Of a DNA stretch of 64,000 bases, positions 1-11,739 are shown one piece after another. Made by a program: the position numbers and the translations under genes. Source of the DNA: Eleusine coracana subsp. coracana (Eukaryota > Streptophyta > Magnoliopsida > Poales > Poaceae); contig CM064429.1 of NCBI GenBank assembly GCA_032690845.1, positions 11,874,569-11,938,568 of the forward strand. Direction: 5' to 3'. Every line of letters begins with the position of its first letter. The stretch's first letter is position 1. Under the pieces are notes generated by a model. The model worked only from the letters and a program-made list of their open reading frames with translations, was not told the DNA's origin and made no database searches.

Positions 1-2032
1 TGGGAAATAGATATTTCAAATATGGAAGAAATTGTTAATTGGGCTGTTGATGAGGGATCCATTGGAGTCGATGAAAGCACTGCAACCCTGGCGCGTTTCT
101 TTGGTTCGGCAGTTTTTGTCGATGTTGCGGCCGATTCGCTTGCTCTTTTTTTAGAACGCTGTTTTCTCACTGCCCATCGAGTGGATGTTTGCTTCTTTTG
201 CCCGTGGCCACTAAGAAGTTGAGAGGGTGTTGGTGCTGTACAGCTAATGATAGGGTTGTTTGCCGTACGCAGATAAGCGATCGGCTTGCCACTGATGCTG
301 GTGATGGGAGGAGTGATGAAAGACCTGGTAAAAATTATGTGTGAATAATAGTAGAGGGAAAGGGACTTTACCATGTCTACAAATTCGATCAGATGATGAG
401 TCAGATTGTTGCAAAAAAGGTGTTGCTTCCACTCTTTCCGCCAGTTGATGAAGAGTTCTGAGGCAGAGGGTGACAAAATGATGCCACTATAATCACGCAC
501 CAAGATGTCATTAGTTAGACCCTTAATCTTGATCAGTTCCAGCGGGGTCTATAATCATGCACCACTCTTGACGAGCTTGAAGACGATCAGCGAAGAAGAG
601 ATGGACTGACAGTTGACCAAAGCCGAGCTATGAAGCAATCACTGATGGATGATAGACCTCGTACGATTGAGTCTTACGCTGACCACCATAGAAGTCAACA
701 GGGAGGATGATTGGAGTAAAGCAGGACAGGAAAATTGCCTTTGATTCATCATCGGCTGTGGGATCGTCAGGATGAAAAGCCGATGGGTTCTCAAAAGGCA
801 ATTCCTCATAAGCAAACCATATGTGATTTTTTTGAGCTACACCGTTAAAGAAGAGTTGGAAGAAACCATTCAAGGCAGCAAGGGTAGTTTTGCACCTAGG
901 AGCTCTCATCACAGCTTGACCCAGAGATGTGCATCGAATGCTTGCCTCTTCAGATTCGGGAGCGTCGGTGGATGGGAAGGAGTATGCAGTGAGAGCTTTG
1001 AATTTCATAACTTTAACAAAGTGAATGTTTAGCCAAAGTTGGATGAATCAGCAGGACCTCCTATGCTGATGGTTTGATTAAGCTGCAGATTTACAACAAC
1101 TCGGTGAAGGAGTTTGTAAACTGCTCCGAGCAAATAGCGGCCGAGAGGGATAGGTGTGCCATCGGCCAAAGATTTAGCTATGCCTTGAAACTTGGCAGCG
1201 GGGTTGACAGATGATCCAGAAAAAACGAAATGATCCAACCACATATTCAAGAATGCAGTAAGTTCTTTATGGTTATCTGATCCTTTGCGATGCTGTTCGG
1301 GGATGTATTTACCTCAGCTGCCCAGATCCTTTGCGAAGAGTTTGTGCTGGAGGCGGTCGAGATTTGTTGGGAAAGTGAAGGGGTCGTGATTATTAGAAAT
1401 GTTCATGGAGGTTAGCATGAACACGTCCATTAAAGAAGGGGCCATGGGCCCATCATTGAAGAGAAAAGCATTGAGGGCGTTAGACCGGAAATATGAGGCA
1501 GCGACTAAGATGGGTTCATTTTTCTCCATATTCACTAGTGAAAGAGTGACCGAATGATCGATTTGAGCACTTAGCAGGGTTGATGCACGGCTGGTGGTTA
1601 CCCTTTGGTACCAATTTTTCCACCCTTTAATCTCTAATGGCCAGGACCCAAAGACGGTCTTCCATTCATTTAAAGATGGAGTAGCGGATTTGAGTGGGAT
1701 CCTATTGGTTTCACAATTGATAAATTCTACTCGGTCGGATTGCCGCAAGGTCCCAAGTAAAAATGATGTGGATATGCGGCTGAAGGAATACAGATCTGAT
1801 GCTTGAGTTCCTAATAAAAAGCGGTAAGCTAACATCAATACAGGGACTAAGTGGTATTCGGTAAAATATAAAGACAATCTAGATGCTATTGCTAGTTCAT
1901 GAAGTGGCTACAATACATATGATGGATGAATAGTGAGCAAGAACATGACAGACTAAATCTAAGGAATGGAACCTAAGATTAGAAAAAAGCGGAGCAGTTG
2001 CTTACCTCGGCAACTTTCTGTGGGGTCGCCAT
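1..2032 (-). pseudogene. Plant-mobile-domain (PMD) extra ORF of a Tat-type retroelement
   Basis: The reading frames at 1314-1877, 1029-1250 and 628-1008 together read as a plant mobile domain (the PF10536-type aminotransferase-like domain). Visible hallmarks are GPMAPSLMDV, WLDHFVFSGSS, WFAYEELPFENP and VYHPSVIAS followed by QLGFGQ. A likely first exon starts at the ATG at 2032 and reaches a consensus GTAAGC donor at 2005; the next exon starts near 1880. Frameshifts and stops separate the segments, and the 3' end leaves the window. The gene is antisense to the LTR that begins at 2278. This is the arrangement known for extra ORFs (aORFs) between pol and the 3' LTR of Tat-lineage elements. PMD proteins occur both in transposons and as domesticated plant genes; this LTR context argues for the transposon form. 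Function unknown. Confidence 0.7.
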
Positions 2033-2261
2033 CACCAAGATTAGACACGTCGGTGTTCGTCGGTGCTAGGAGTTTAAAGTCGTCTAGTAAGGGAAGTGCA
2101 CCAGCGAAGCAAGAGAAAGGAGAAGATGAAGAAGTTTTAATTATGGGTGAAAATGGAAGAAGGAGGAAGATGCATTTATAAGGATGGGACTGCGGTAGGT
2201 TGCAGTAAAAGAGCATGGTTAATCAGAAGGTAAAATCCAGCCCACGAAGATTCTGTACTCC

Positions 2262-2277
2262 AGACTCGGGGGGCATG
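2262..2277 (+). other. Polypurine tract of the left Tat element
   Basis: An ACTCGGGGGGCATG-type purine-rich tract lies directly before the LTR start TGTTGGCACC. Its position and orientation mark the LTR as the 3' LTR of a plus-strand element. Confidence 0.5.
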
Positions 2278-2924
2278 TGTTGGCACCGGAATTTGGACCA
2301 GTCCCACTGGTTAGAGGCGTGGGATTGGAATTGGCCAAGTCAAAGGTGTTCAATGGCCGGAAGGAATATTGTGGGCCCAATAGGGTTATTTTATCTCTTT
2401 CTATTTTAGTTTAGATTTTGGTTAGTAATAATTCTAGTCGGTTTGTTTGTTTGGAAGTCGAAGAGTTCTGACCGAGTGAGGTCAGAACCCCTTGCACAGG
2501 GCTATAAATATGTAATAGGGTCTGTACGAAAAAACTTAACACTTTCGTTCAGTACAATTTGGCACATCACCAAACCTTTTCTCGACAACGTCCTCGTCTC
2601 GCGTGAGCTGCATCGGCTCCGATGTCGACAAGAGACTTGGATTAGTCAAACTTGATAATTCTATCGACTTCAACTAGTACTTTTTTATTATTTGATATTC
2701 TCATTGTTATCTTTAGAATTGCTAGCTATCTAGTAATTAGTTCTTAATTACATTTATACTATCGACTTTGAGTTGCAATACTGTCTCGGTTAGGTCCAAT
2801 CTATTGTGGTTTTTAGGAGATCTTATAAGCTTGATTTAGATTATTTGAGTCACTCTATCGATGTTATCTATAATTGGGACATATTTAGTTCTATTTGCTT
2901 TGTTTGGCCACTGTCTCGATTAAG
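2278..2924 (+). repeat. 3' LTR of a Tat-type Ty3/gypsy element, interrupted by a CACTA end
   Basis: The repeat starts TGTTGGCACC and carries a TATA box (TATAAATA, 2503-2510). It is closely similar to the fragment at 40949-41246; both share the TATA region and the tract ending GGGTCTGTACGAAA. The LTR runs into CACTACAAGG at 2925, which I read as the terminus of a CACTA transposon, so the true LTR end is not placed. An alternative end at 2953 (CAACA) is possible. The flanking antisense PMD ORF on the left supports a Tat lineage. Confidence 0.6.
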
Positions 2925-3249
2925 CACTACAAGGTTTTCGGTGTTTTGCAACACAGTGAAAACGTTGAAATAGGGGTATATTCGTTTCAATATTACGTTA
3001 TCGCAACGACTTCGGGTTGTTGGGAGGCGTCGCAATTGCAGCTGATGCGATAGCATATTGCATCACTTTTTTTAGCGTTGCGGTAGCTATGACATGTTGC
3101 AGCGACATGTGGCATTGCGTGTAGATGATATGGCAATTATGATTGCGTTGCAGTAAAGTAGATTCGCAACTATGCTCCATCGTTGCTATAATGGCTATTG
3201 CATCAATGGAGCCTGGTTGCATATACACGATATTGCAACATCCATCTGA

Positions 3250-3575
3250 TCCTCATTGCTATACATTCCGCTGCAATCGCAACGTGTCATGCCGTTGCTA
3301 TACGCTCAATTGGAATCGTGACGATGAACGTGCCGTGGCTATATGCTCAACTACAATCATAACTATGTACCTGCCGTTGCTATACACACAAAGGGAATCG
3401 CGATGACACCTGTTGTTGCTAGAGGTTTAATGGGTATCGCATCGGAAAAATAGCCGCTGCTATATATAGAGTGTATCGCATCAAAATACTGGACGCTGCT
3501 ATACATATAGAGTGTATCGCGTCAAAATATTAGTCGTGGCAATCTGCATTTAGTGTATCGCAACGAAATGAATAG
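3250..3575. repeat. Degenerate ~40-bp tandem array in the CACTA subterminal region
   Basis: About eight units begin at 3250, 3290, 3331, 3372, 3411, 3451, 3491 and 3531 with a period of 39-41 bp. Each unit starts with a TGCCGTTGCTATA-like block and ends with an ATCGCATC/ATCGCAACG-like block. CACTA transposases bind subterminal repeats, so this is probably the binding region of this element; that function is inferred. Confidence 0.6.
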
Positions 3576-3779
3576 CATACATCAATTCAATAGTATTGTT
3601 ACATACATTAATATAGTATTATTGTTACGTACATCAATCCAATATTCACTCATACAACCCATTCAAATCAAGAAGTCCGATTGTATCTATAGAAATTTGT
3701 GCATGGAAAAATCATAACAATAAAGGGAGAATGAAGGTTGCTTCACACCTAGGTACTAAGCAATCCTGAACCTTATATA

Positions 3780-4935
3780 TCGCCCCGCCAAAGCTTAAAT
3801 GTCGTCCTGCCAAAATAATAGAAACATATAAGGTTTCTAGTGAGATGAGAATTACAGCTGGTAGAGCTATATAGAAATGCATTGATAAAAATTAACACCA
3901 GTATGAATGAAGGTAATTTTCTAGTTCTTACATGTTGTTTATTCCTTTTGGCTGCTGCTCGCGTTCTAGATTGAGCTGCTAGCAATCCTAAAGAAATGTA
4001 ACTTCTTGATGATTCATGATCACAATATTCATTCGCCAAATTCTTTGACAGCTTGGTAGATTTTTGTTTGGGATTAGGTCGAACATTTTCTTTGTGTGTT
4101 GTGATAATACTTCTTGACTCAATCTGGTATAAAGATGTTGGAACATTGTTAGCTATAATCCTAGCACAACATCATCATGATTGCCATGCTTGTTCAAAAC
4201 CATTACCTGCTCCGACTCGGGTGTTCGAACAATGTTATGCACTTGTGTTGCATGAGTATTGTCCTTAGTGTTCCTAGCTCCATGTTCTGTTGTATTGCTG
4301 CTTACATTGATTGTCCCTTCATTGGTCAAAAATGCCAAAAAAAGATGCAAAAAAAATTGTATCTTTCAAAAACCACTGGAACATTCCTGTAAAAATAGAC
4401 GAAAATATGACCACACTATTGTATGCATGAGAGTATTACCTCCTGGTTGCGGTTTCATGCCATGATTGTTTGAAACTCTTACATCAATGGTTCTTGAACT
4501 AAGGCCACGAGTTCTTGCTTCTCTACTTCCTTATCGGTAGCTTGCTTTGCAAGAAGCTCTTTTAGTTGCTGAAGCTCATGCGCTTGTTCTTGGACTCTCT
4601 CGTGAAGCAGTTGCTTTTTGTTTGTATTCCACATGTAACCTTGGCCATGTAACCTGCTTGACTTGGCGCTGTTTGTTTCCCTGTATGTTTGCTAGAGAAC
4701 AAGGCCCACTTTACCAGATGCAGATGTGTTACTTCTTGCTGCATTGCTTTGAGGAAAAGAAAAAAATGTATGCGATCAATTGACGTACTGTTGTGACAAA
4801 AGGAAAACTAGTTCACAAAGTTTATATCACTCACATAAATACATTCAGGCATTTGATTTGACCATTGCCCTTGCTTTGTGTGAGTAAACTTAAAGAGTTC
4901 CATAGGGCCTGGCTCAACAACAGTTTTTGTATCTC
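3780..4935 (-). pseudogene. En/Spm-type (Ptta-like) transposon protein remnant
   Basis: Read on the minus strand, 4935-4840 gives a segment with PGPMELFKFTHTKQGQW, resembling the conserved start of Ptta/En-Spm plant transposase domains (PF03004 type). Further down, 4620-4490 encodes a charged coiled coil (LQQLKELLAKQ), and 4050-3925 encodes a basic Ala/Arg-rich stretch that ends at a consensus GTAAGA donor near 3930. The pieces look like exons of one gene, but frames are broken and introns cannot be modelled confidently. Its position next to the CACTA terminus and subterminal array supports a CACTA accessory or transposase gene. No catalytic TNP2 core is visible here. Confidence 0.45.
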
Positions 4936-5164
4936 TCTACAAATGCAAGCGTATAGATCACTAATATATCAAATTAATGTGTTACAAACAGATTACAATA
5001 ATGACAATGTTTACGATTTCCCAACTAAACTGAGAGAAAGGCTTCAAACCCATCACATGCATGGTTTTCATTTCTTGATGATGCATAGAGTTCTGGCTAC
5101 TGATCTTCTACGGAAAGTTAACAATTAATGTCAGAAAACTCAAACTACCACTGCAAAATTAAGA

Positions 5165-5300
5165 AGGTCAGGACTTTCCAATAGTTAAATATGCAGATGA
5201 TACACTCCTAATAATGGAAGCATAGCAGCAGTGGCAACTTCTAAATGATTAGGTTAATGGCATTGAGCTTATAGCATCTCCTGATAACTGGAAACATGTG
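5165..5300 (+). pseudogene. LINE (non-LTR) reverse transcriptase scrap
   Basis: In one frame the sequence reads DFPIVKYADDTLLIMEA, the conserved YADD catalytic box of plant L1-type LINE reverse transcriptase. An in-frame stop follows after about seven codons. Only about 45 codons can be recognised and neither end, poly(A) tail nor target duplication was found. It is a dead fragment. Confidence 0.6.
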
Positions 5301-5689
5301 GGACAAAAGTAATAAATACTTTGCCTCAAATGTATATGAGCGAGTAATAGGTCATATCCCAGTGCACCCTATTTTGGCCATTCTGATGATCCCGATGCGC
5401 TGCAACTAGTGCCCTCACTATTTACTTCTGTAGGCTCACTATAATGTTTATAACACATAGAAAAATTGCAAATATTGATATCTTAGTAAAAAGAACATGT
5501 TTATAGAACAAGAAGTCAGAATGAGAAAATTGTTACTTTTTTCTCTCAGGAGGCCTTTCTCCCTTATCCATGCAGTGTATGCTGCAATTGAGTCATCCCT
5601 GCCTACATCGCAAACACCTGCAAGATATCAACAATAGGACTACGTAAAATAGGAGAAAAAATATAGTTTACATGTGGTTTGTGAAGTAC

Positions 5690-6520
5690 AAAAAGAATAT
5701 GTATACATGTATCAGATCCTTGCTCCTGAAGCCAATCTTCGTAAGCATCAACATTCTCATCACCAAGACTATCAACATCATCATCATCATAATCAGACTT
5801 GGACTCCCTCACTCGTTTCAAGGGTGTAATGCTGATGCCTTGATTATCTGCTTGATCACATGTTGTCAATAACATCCTGACTTTCTTCTCGGCAGCCATG
5901 CAATCAGGCATCTGTTCCACATCGTCATCCAAATCGATAGCCTCAAGAGTTGCTGAGCTATTTCTAGTTCTCTTCTTGTAGTACATGTAGTCCCACACTC
6001 TATAATGAAGGTGTTGTTTGATTGATGCAAAGGCTTGAAATGTCAGTTGATCCTTGCCCATAGTAGTCTCAATGGTTCGATGTTCCTTGTTTCTTCCACG
6101 GCATTCAATTACTACAGTCCAACTTTCACCAGTCAATGGGAGGGGGGGGAGGGGGCTACACATGTGTACATAAATAGTGTCAATACTAGGGGCATATTGA
6201 TGCCTAAGCTGTTGTATATGGCCCTGTTTGGATCCTCTACATCGCTAAACTTTAGCAAACTAAATTTTTGTTGGAGGTGCATTTTTGTATCCATGACTAA
6301 AGTTATTGGATAAAAAAATATAGACATGTCTGCCATTTATTAACTAACCAAAAAGTGAACATATGTGTGGGTTGAAGGAAAATATTACATGTAAGGAGGA
6401 GTACTAGTACATACTATAGCAAGAGCAAGTAATAAACCTCAGTGCCAGTTACTCACCGTTCACATGATGGGTCAATGTGATCTTCTTCACCGCCTCACCG
6501 TCGACTCGTGGCTGCGCCAT
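5690..6520 (-). pseudogene. Two-exon remnant resembling the N-terminus of a Mutator-like transposase gene
   Basis: A start codon at 6520 opens a short exon (begins MAQPRVDGEAVKKITLTHHV) that ends at a consensus GTGAGT donor (6456-6451). The reading resumes after a TGTAG acceptor at 6160-6156 with PPLPLTGESWTVVIECRGR and continues to about 5700 through MGKDQLTF, YRVWDYMYYKKR and an acidic Asp-rich stretch. This layout resembles the N-terminal, pre-catalytic part of plant MULE genes, a tentative memory-based match. The intron holds a GGCCCTGTTTGGATCC segment near 6218 that looks like an end of a Tourist-type MITE. No catalytic domain follows; the downstream sequence is LINE and CACTA debris. 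Confidence 0.35.
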
Positions 6521-6633
6521 TGTCGCCGGATCAGTCGTTGGAGGTAGTCATGGTTGAAGAAGTCACGCGGTTAGGGCTCAGAGAAACACCGCACAACAAC
6601 CAGCACTAGGTCAGAAATTTCCGCAGCCCCCCG

Positions 6634-9600
6634 TAGACCATATCATAGTTTTTGCTCCCTTTTTCTACCATGGATTTGGGATGTCATGTTCTGATTTCTT
6701 CCATGGGCTGGTTTTCTTCTATGGGATTAACCTCGTTAATCCTAGGGATTGCCCCTCACTTCGATACTTTCAAGGAATTGTTTGTTTTGATGTCCAATAG
6801 CGGCAATGTTATTGGTGGTGCTGGATTTCAATTGAGGAATAAATTGAAATATATTGAAGTTCCTCTTCCTTCTACTAACAAGGGATGGCACTCTGATTGG
6901 TTTTACCATAGAAAACATGCGCCTCCTCTGTCTAAGTTCACTGCTGAAGCCCCTGTACCCTGCCCTGAGTGGTCAGAAAAGGCATCGCTCGATAAAAAGA
7001 ACCAGGTGGAAGCAATTTTAAATCAAATTGCAGTGTTGAAGTCTCAAGGGTATAGTGGGGTTGATGTCGCAGTGAGCTTCATATATCACCAAGTCCAACC
7101 CATTAAGAGATGTCATGTCCCTGGTTGGAAATTCAATATGAAAGGAGATCCCACCATGGAGGTGCTTGAAGAACTATCTGATCGGGGGCAAAAACTGAGG
7201 CTTGGAAATATTTTCTCCTATTTGCTTGATTGGACCGCTGCAAGCAAAAAAGGCTGGGCATTATTCCAGACCAACAGGAATGATGTAAGTATATATTGTT
7301 GTTTCAGTTAATCATATTAACTGTCACACGCAAAATTGACATATCTTGCTGATTGTAGAATCTTGATAGATATTCATCAAATCCACCATTACCTCCTCCT
7401 GTGCAAGAAAAGTCACCAAGTCCTCAGCCAGCCCCCAAGCATCGCAAGGCTCAGATTGTTGATTCTGATGAAGAAGAATCTCTGGCAGATAGAGTTGCTA
7501 GACTTCAAGAAGAAGCAAAAAAGAAAGCTTCAACCGAGTCAAAAACCACTCGGCAATGATCCATTTCCAACACAAGAGCCAGAACTTCAAATGACAATGA
7601 TCAACCGAGTGTTAAAGACACTCAAAAAGCTTCAGCTGCAACCCCATCCGACAGAGTGAAGAATACAGTGTCAACCAATCCTCCGCCTAAGGTGTCAGGA
7701 TTAAAATTTAAACATCGACCAAAGTAAGTTTACTCATAACCAAAATTCCAAATTATATCATAACAATAAATAAAACTGTCCTTGGTTATATGTATGTAGA
7801 TCATCTGGCATTGCCTCCTCAGGCAACTCCATGCCACAATGCAATGTTTCTGAAGAAGCGCAGGCCAAATCAGGCGAGGCACCCAAGGATGACGCCCCTG
7901 ATCACTCGGCCAAAAAGACGAGTGATTGCAAAGATGTTCCACCGTCGAGTCGGCCAACAAAAGAGCCCAACAAACTAGAAAATTCTATCGTGCCGGACCT
8001 AAATATTCAAGGGACAACCACGACGCAGGGCAACTCCCCTCCTCCAGTCATCGAAGAAGAGCCTACTCTGGTATTTGAAAGGATGCTAGAGCCAATGTAT
8101 GATTATCCAATCGGCCCCGAGGAATATGTCATTCCAACGCTGATTCACCGAGTGGTGAAGGAACAAATCTCGGAAGAAACTGGCCCTACCAGGACCGTAT
8201 ATCATATCAGCGAGTTTGCCTTTGCGGGCGTGGATGGCACTGGTGAGCAGGAGTTAAAGAAATTCGAAGGCCTCACCGAGGAAGTTTACCACTCGTTTCA
8301 GGTAAAAGCCAAAACTGCTATTCGACGAGCAGATTTATTCAAAGAATAATACTCATTTTCCCTTTTTCTTTCTCCCCAGTGGTTGAAGTCGCACATGGAC
8401 GGTAAAAGCAAACTATTGCATATTATGCAGAAGAAGTGTGCTAAAGCGATATATAATGAGAATCAGCTTGCCAAGGAAAGACTTGAGGTCGGGTGTCTTT
8501 CTCTTGAGTTACAATCACGTTCATCCCGAATGGATGAACTGCAATTTAAAATATCATGTTGGTTCTCTAGAAGAGATTATTCATAGAAGCAACAGGACCC
8601 ATATATTCACCAAATTTCAATTCCTCCTTCTTGAAGGCTTGTCAGAAGAACTTGCTTCAAAATGCAACCAGTAAGCTAACTTGGCAGTACTAATTGCCGA
8701 ATTAAAAGATCATTTAAAGAATTTGGAGTTATCCTCGAGCACCATCGAAGAGTTGAAAAAGCAAAACCAAGACTTAAAGAAACTACTTCAAACTTCAGAG
8801 GAGCTCAAAAACAATTTTGAAAAATTAAAGGATGGCTTCAAAAATATGGACGAATCTCACACTGACTGGAAAAACAAAGCTAGAGGTATTCTTTTGATAT
8901 TCTATGCTTAATCATTTGAATAAAATGTTGAAAAGTCTCATATGCACCAATTGTACAACTACAACAGATGTGCTAGCCGAAGTTAAATCGCACGAGCAAG
9001 AATGCATGAATTACACAAAAGTGTTCTTGTGGCAGAAAAATTTGTGAAAGATGCAACTGATTCGTTGAATGAAGTCAAGGCCTCATTCAAAAAGGTCAAA
9101 AAAGAATGAGACGATCTCAAGGAAAAGGGCACAACTCTTGAAACCGAGGAGAAAGACCTCAAAAAACGTCTGAGAGGAAAACAATACTTGCACTTGTATT
9201 ACCTGTATGTCCAGATATCCTCCATAGTACAAGATTTATGTGCCTTTGCTTTAGGTTCATAAAAAGCTTGTCACCTGCTACAAACAAAATTTATTAAGGG
9301 TGACCAAAATCTCCACTGGTCCCTTGCAGCTCTACAAAAAGATGCCAAGAAAGTGGCACAATATGTTATTCCTGAAGAAAAACCTCCAAGATGCTGGTAT
9401 CTACTCACTCGGCTGCAAGAAACGCCAAACCGAGTATGACAGCATGCATGTCACATTGCAGGACTCGCAGGTGCTCAGGTATTGGCTATCGCAAAATCGC
9501 ACATCCCAGAAATCAAACTAGATGTAATTGCTGAGGGTTTCCAAGAAGATCTTTCAGATGAGCAATGTGAAGCCCTGGTAGCTGAGGCCGAGAGAACGGC

Positions 9601-9649
9601 TAACACATTGATTGATAAGATAGAGCTAGATCCACTACCAACAGTGTAA
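6634..9649 (+). pseudogene. Extra ORF of Tat-1, gypsy-type Transposase_28-like, with introns
   Basis: The protein starts within a block reading VDH..FFYHGFG and CSDF, continues through KGWHSDWFYHRKHAPPL (the hallmark of the putative gypsy-type transposon domain, PF04195 type) and ends in long coiled-coil segments and a conserved tail finishing at the stop at 9647-9649. Splice signals are clear: donor at 7285 with acceptor at 7357-7358, donor at 7724 with acceptor at 7798-7799, and donor at 8302 with acceptor at 8378-8379. A frameshift near 6700 and several stops show it is dead. It is antisense to the pol genes of Tat-1. A homologous copy lies on the minus strand at 15650-25284. Function unknown; coiled coils suggest a structural or chromatin-binding protein (inference). 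Confidence 0.7.
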
Positions 9650-9835
9650 TGGGTTGCCACATGTTCGACAGACAATGTTTCATAACCAGTCATGTAATGA
9701 AATCCTTGGGACCTAGATTCATTACCAGTAATGTAATGAATGCTTGGGCCATGCTGCTTTGTTTATGTATTGTACGAACTCGTGCCCAACACTCGCAACC
9801 AATACACAACGCACGCCAACACTCTAATCAACTCC

Positions 9836-9990
9836 CCCAATAAACGATATGAACCATGGGGACTAAATACCCACTCGGTCAAGCATATGCGAATTAGAGA
9901 AGTTGACTCGGTCCTCAACAAACGACATGGACCCTGGAGACTAAGAACCCACTTGGTCAACATGTGCGAGTTGCGGTAATACCGAGAGCC
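9836..9990. repeat. Two-copy ~80-bp tandem duplication
   Basis: Two similar blocks contain AAACGAYATG, GGGACTAA/GAGACTAA, ACCCACTYGGTCAA and CATRTGCGA. They lie between the end of the integrase and the extra ORF of Tat-1. No coding sense was seen. Confidence 0.5.
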
Positions 9991-10128
9991 AAAATTTGAG
10001 TCGTGACTACACTAGGGAAGATCATTCACGGAAATCATAGATCTTATAGCAAGGTATCATGACCGCATAACATACATTATTGATGGCGCAAAAATGTACA
10101 ATAATGAATAAAAATAAAGAAATTACTG

Positions 10129-10985
10129 AAGCTAAGCATGAAAATGACGTAGGTAGGCTATGTTCCAAGAACTAGCAATGTCTGATCTGTCCACATGCAC
10201 CAATCGATAAGCTCCTAGCTGAGTGACCTCTTTGAAAATGAAAGGGCTACCTCCCATGGAACTGATAGTTTGTGCTTGCTGATGGTGGACTGCACTTGCT
10301 TTAGTACTAAATCTTCGTCTGCGAAGTCCCATGACCTAACATTTTTGTCATGGTACCGTCGGAGGCTTTGTTGATGTTTGGCCGACCTCATCAGGGTAGC
10401 GTTTCGTTTTTCTTCTAGCAAAAGGAGGTCATCACATCACCTCTTCATCGTACGCTGTAACTCACAGCGAGGTGAACAATACCTCAGTCAGCAGCATCGC
10501 CTCTGAACCATAAACCAACGAGAAAGGTGACTGTCTTGTTGCCCGACTAACATTAGACCTGAGCCCCCATAGTACTGATGGTAACTCTCGAACCCATCGT
10601 CGAGCATATTTTTCCAATCTATCGAATATGCGAGGCTTAATTCCTGATAGCAAGAGACCATTGGCTCGCTCAACCAGGCCATTACTCTGTGGGTGAGCCG
10701 CGAAACCGTAGCCGATCTTGAATCCTATCTTTGGTGCAAAATCCTTAAACTCTTGCGCTGTAAACTGACTGCCATTGTCAGTGATGATCTTGTGGGGGGC
10801 ACCAAACCGAGTTACTATGTCAGTCATGAACTCAATGGCCTTCTTTGCAGATATCATGCCGACTTGTTTTGCCTCGATCCACTTGGAGAATTTATCCACC
10901 GTGACAAAAAGGTGAGTGAAACCACCTTGTGCCTTTTGGAAAGGGCCAACGATGTCCAGGCCCCATACCAAAAAAGCCATGTTAT
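10129..10985 (-). pseudogene. Tat-1 integrase
   Basis: The frame at 10462-10980 contains the catalytic core: LDIVGPF (first Asp), ITDNGSQFTA (second Asp) and NGLVERAN (Glu), so the D,D,E triad is intact in this stretch. The C-terminal part follows in shifted frames at 10460-10130 and ends with GAYRLVHVDRSD and SSWNIAYLRHFHA, matching the usual Tat integrase tail. Stops and frameshifts break continuity. It would have inserted the cDNA of the element; it cannot now. Confidence 0.75.
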
Positions 10986-11167
10986 TGGGATATTCTATGG
11001 CTCGGTAGCCAGCACGTGCTTCTGTTAGGCGAAGAATTCACACCCCACACACATTCAGTCGGCCAGTAATATCGCTGTCTCATGGCTTTGCTTGCTATCG
11101 TCGATGGGCCCGCACGATTGCCTCATATGCCAGCATGTATCTCTTGCAACATGGCTATACCCTCCTC

Positions 11168-11734
11168 CTACGACAAGCACTTCAGTAATACCTCATAGGT
11201 ACTCTGTCTGTAGAAGAGATGGTTAATGATGCAGTATGACCGGGACTTGCAAATAATGCACAGGGCCTCACCTTTATGAGTCGACAAGGTCCCCTTTTCC
11301 ATATACTCAATGTACATAGTGTGCCAATCTGTTTCTATTAGGGCCACCTGAGGTGTTACCTCTTCGTCTATTGGAGCATATGCCATGGCTTGCTGTGTTA
11401 GTACAGATGGCTTATGCAATTCATCGAGGAATACTCCATCGGGTATTTTAGCTCGGCTGGACCCATGTTTGGCAAACTCATCCGCCTCTTTGTTGTACTT
11501 CCGAAGGACGTGCTTGTACTCGATGCCATCAAACTTGTCTTCTAGCTTCCGAACCTCAACGTAGTATGCTGCCATGCTATCCTCTGAACAACACCACTTC
11601 TTGGTGACCTGATTAATTACGAGTGTCGAGTCACCTAAGATGCTCAACTTCTTAACATCGAGCGATGTGCCCGTTCTTAGGCTATGTAGGAGCGCCTCAT
11701 ACTCTGCCCTATTGTTGGATGCCAGAAAGTGCAT
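11168..11734 (-). pseudogene. Tat-1 RNase H (archaeal-type, RVT_3-like)
   Basis: The fragment reads NNRAEYEALLHSLR, ILGDSTLVINQV and KYNKEADEFAKHG, the pattern of the additional RNase H domain (RVT_3 type) found in Tat-lineage elements. The start lies in a shifted frame to the right, and the stop-rich flanks show decay. In a live element this enzyme removes the RNA template during reverse transcription. Confidence 0.7.
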
Positions 11735-11739
11735 GCGGA

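Larger units (their letters stand above)
2925..4950. mobile_element. CACTA (En/Spm) transposon remnant, one end
   Basis: CACTACAAGG at 2925 matches the CACTA terminal consensus. It is followed by a subterminal region rich in short repeated motifs in both orientations (GCAACG, GTTGCTATA, TATCGC), typical of CACTA ends. A minus-strand En/Spm-type ORF remnant follows. I could not find the opposite TAGTG end or a second copy of a 3-bp duplication (AAG is the candidate), so the right limit is approximate. Confidence 0.45.

Noticed and set aside
2941..2953. CAACA at 2953 as the end of the Tat LTR
   Set aside because: CACTACAAGG at 2925 followed by subterminal repeats fits a CACTA end better; kept only as an alternative.
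6218..6320. GGCCCTGTTTGGATCC as a Tourist MITE
   Set aside because: Only one end is recognisable and no duplication or opposite inverted repeat was found.
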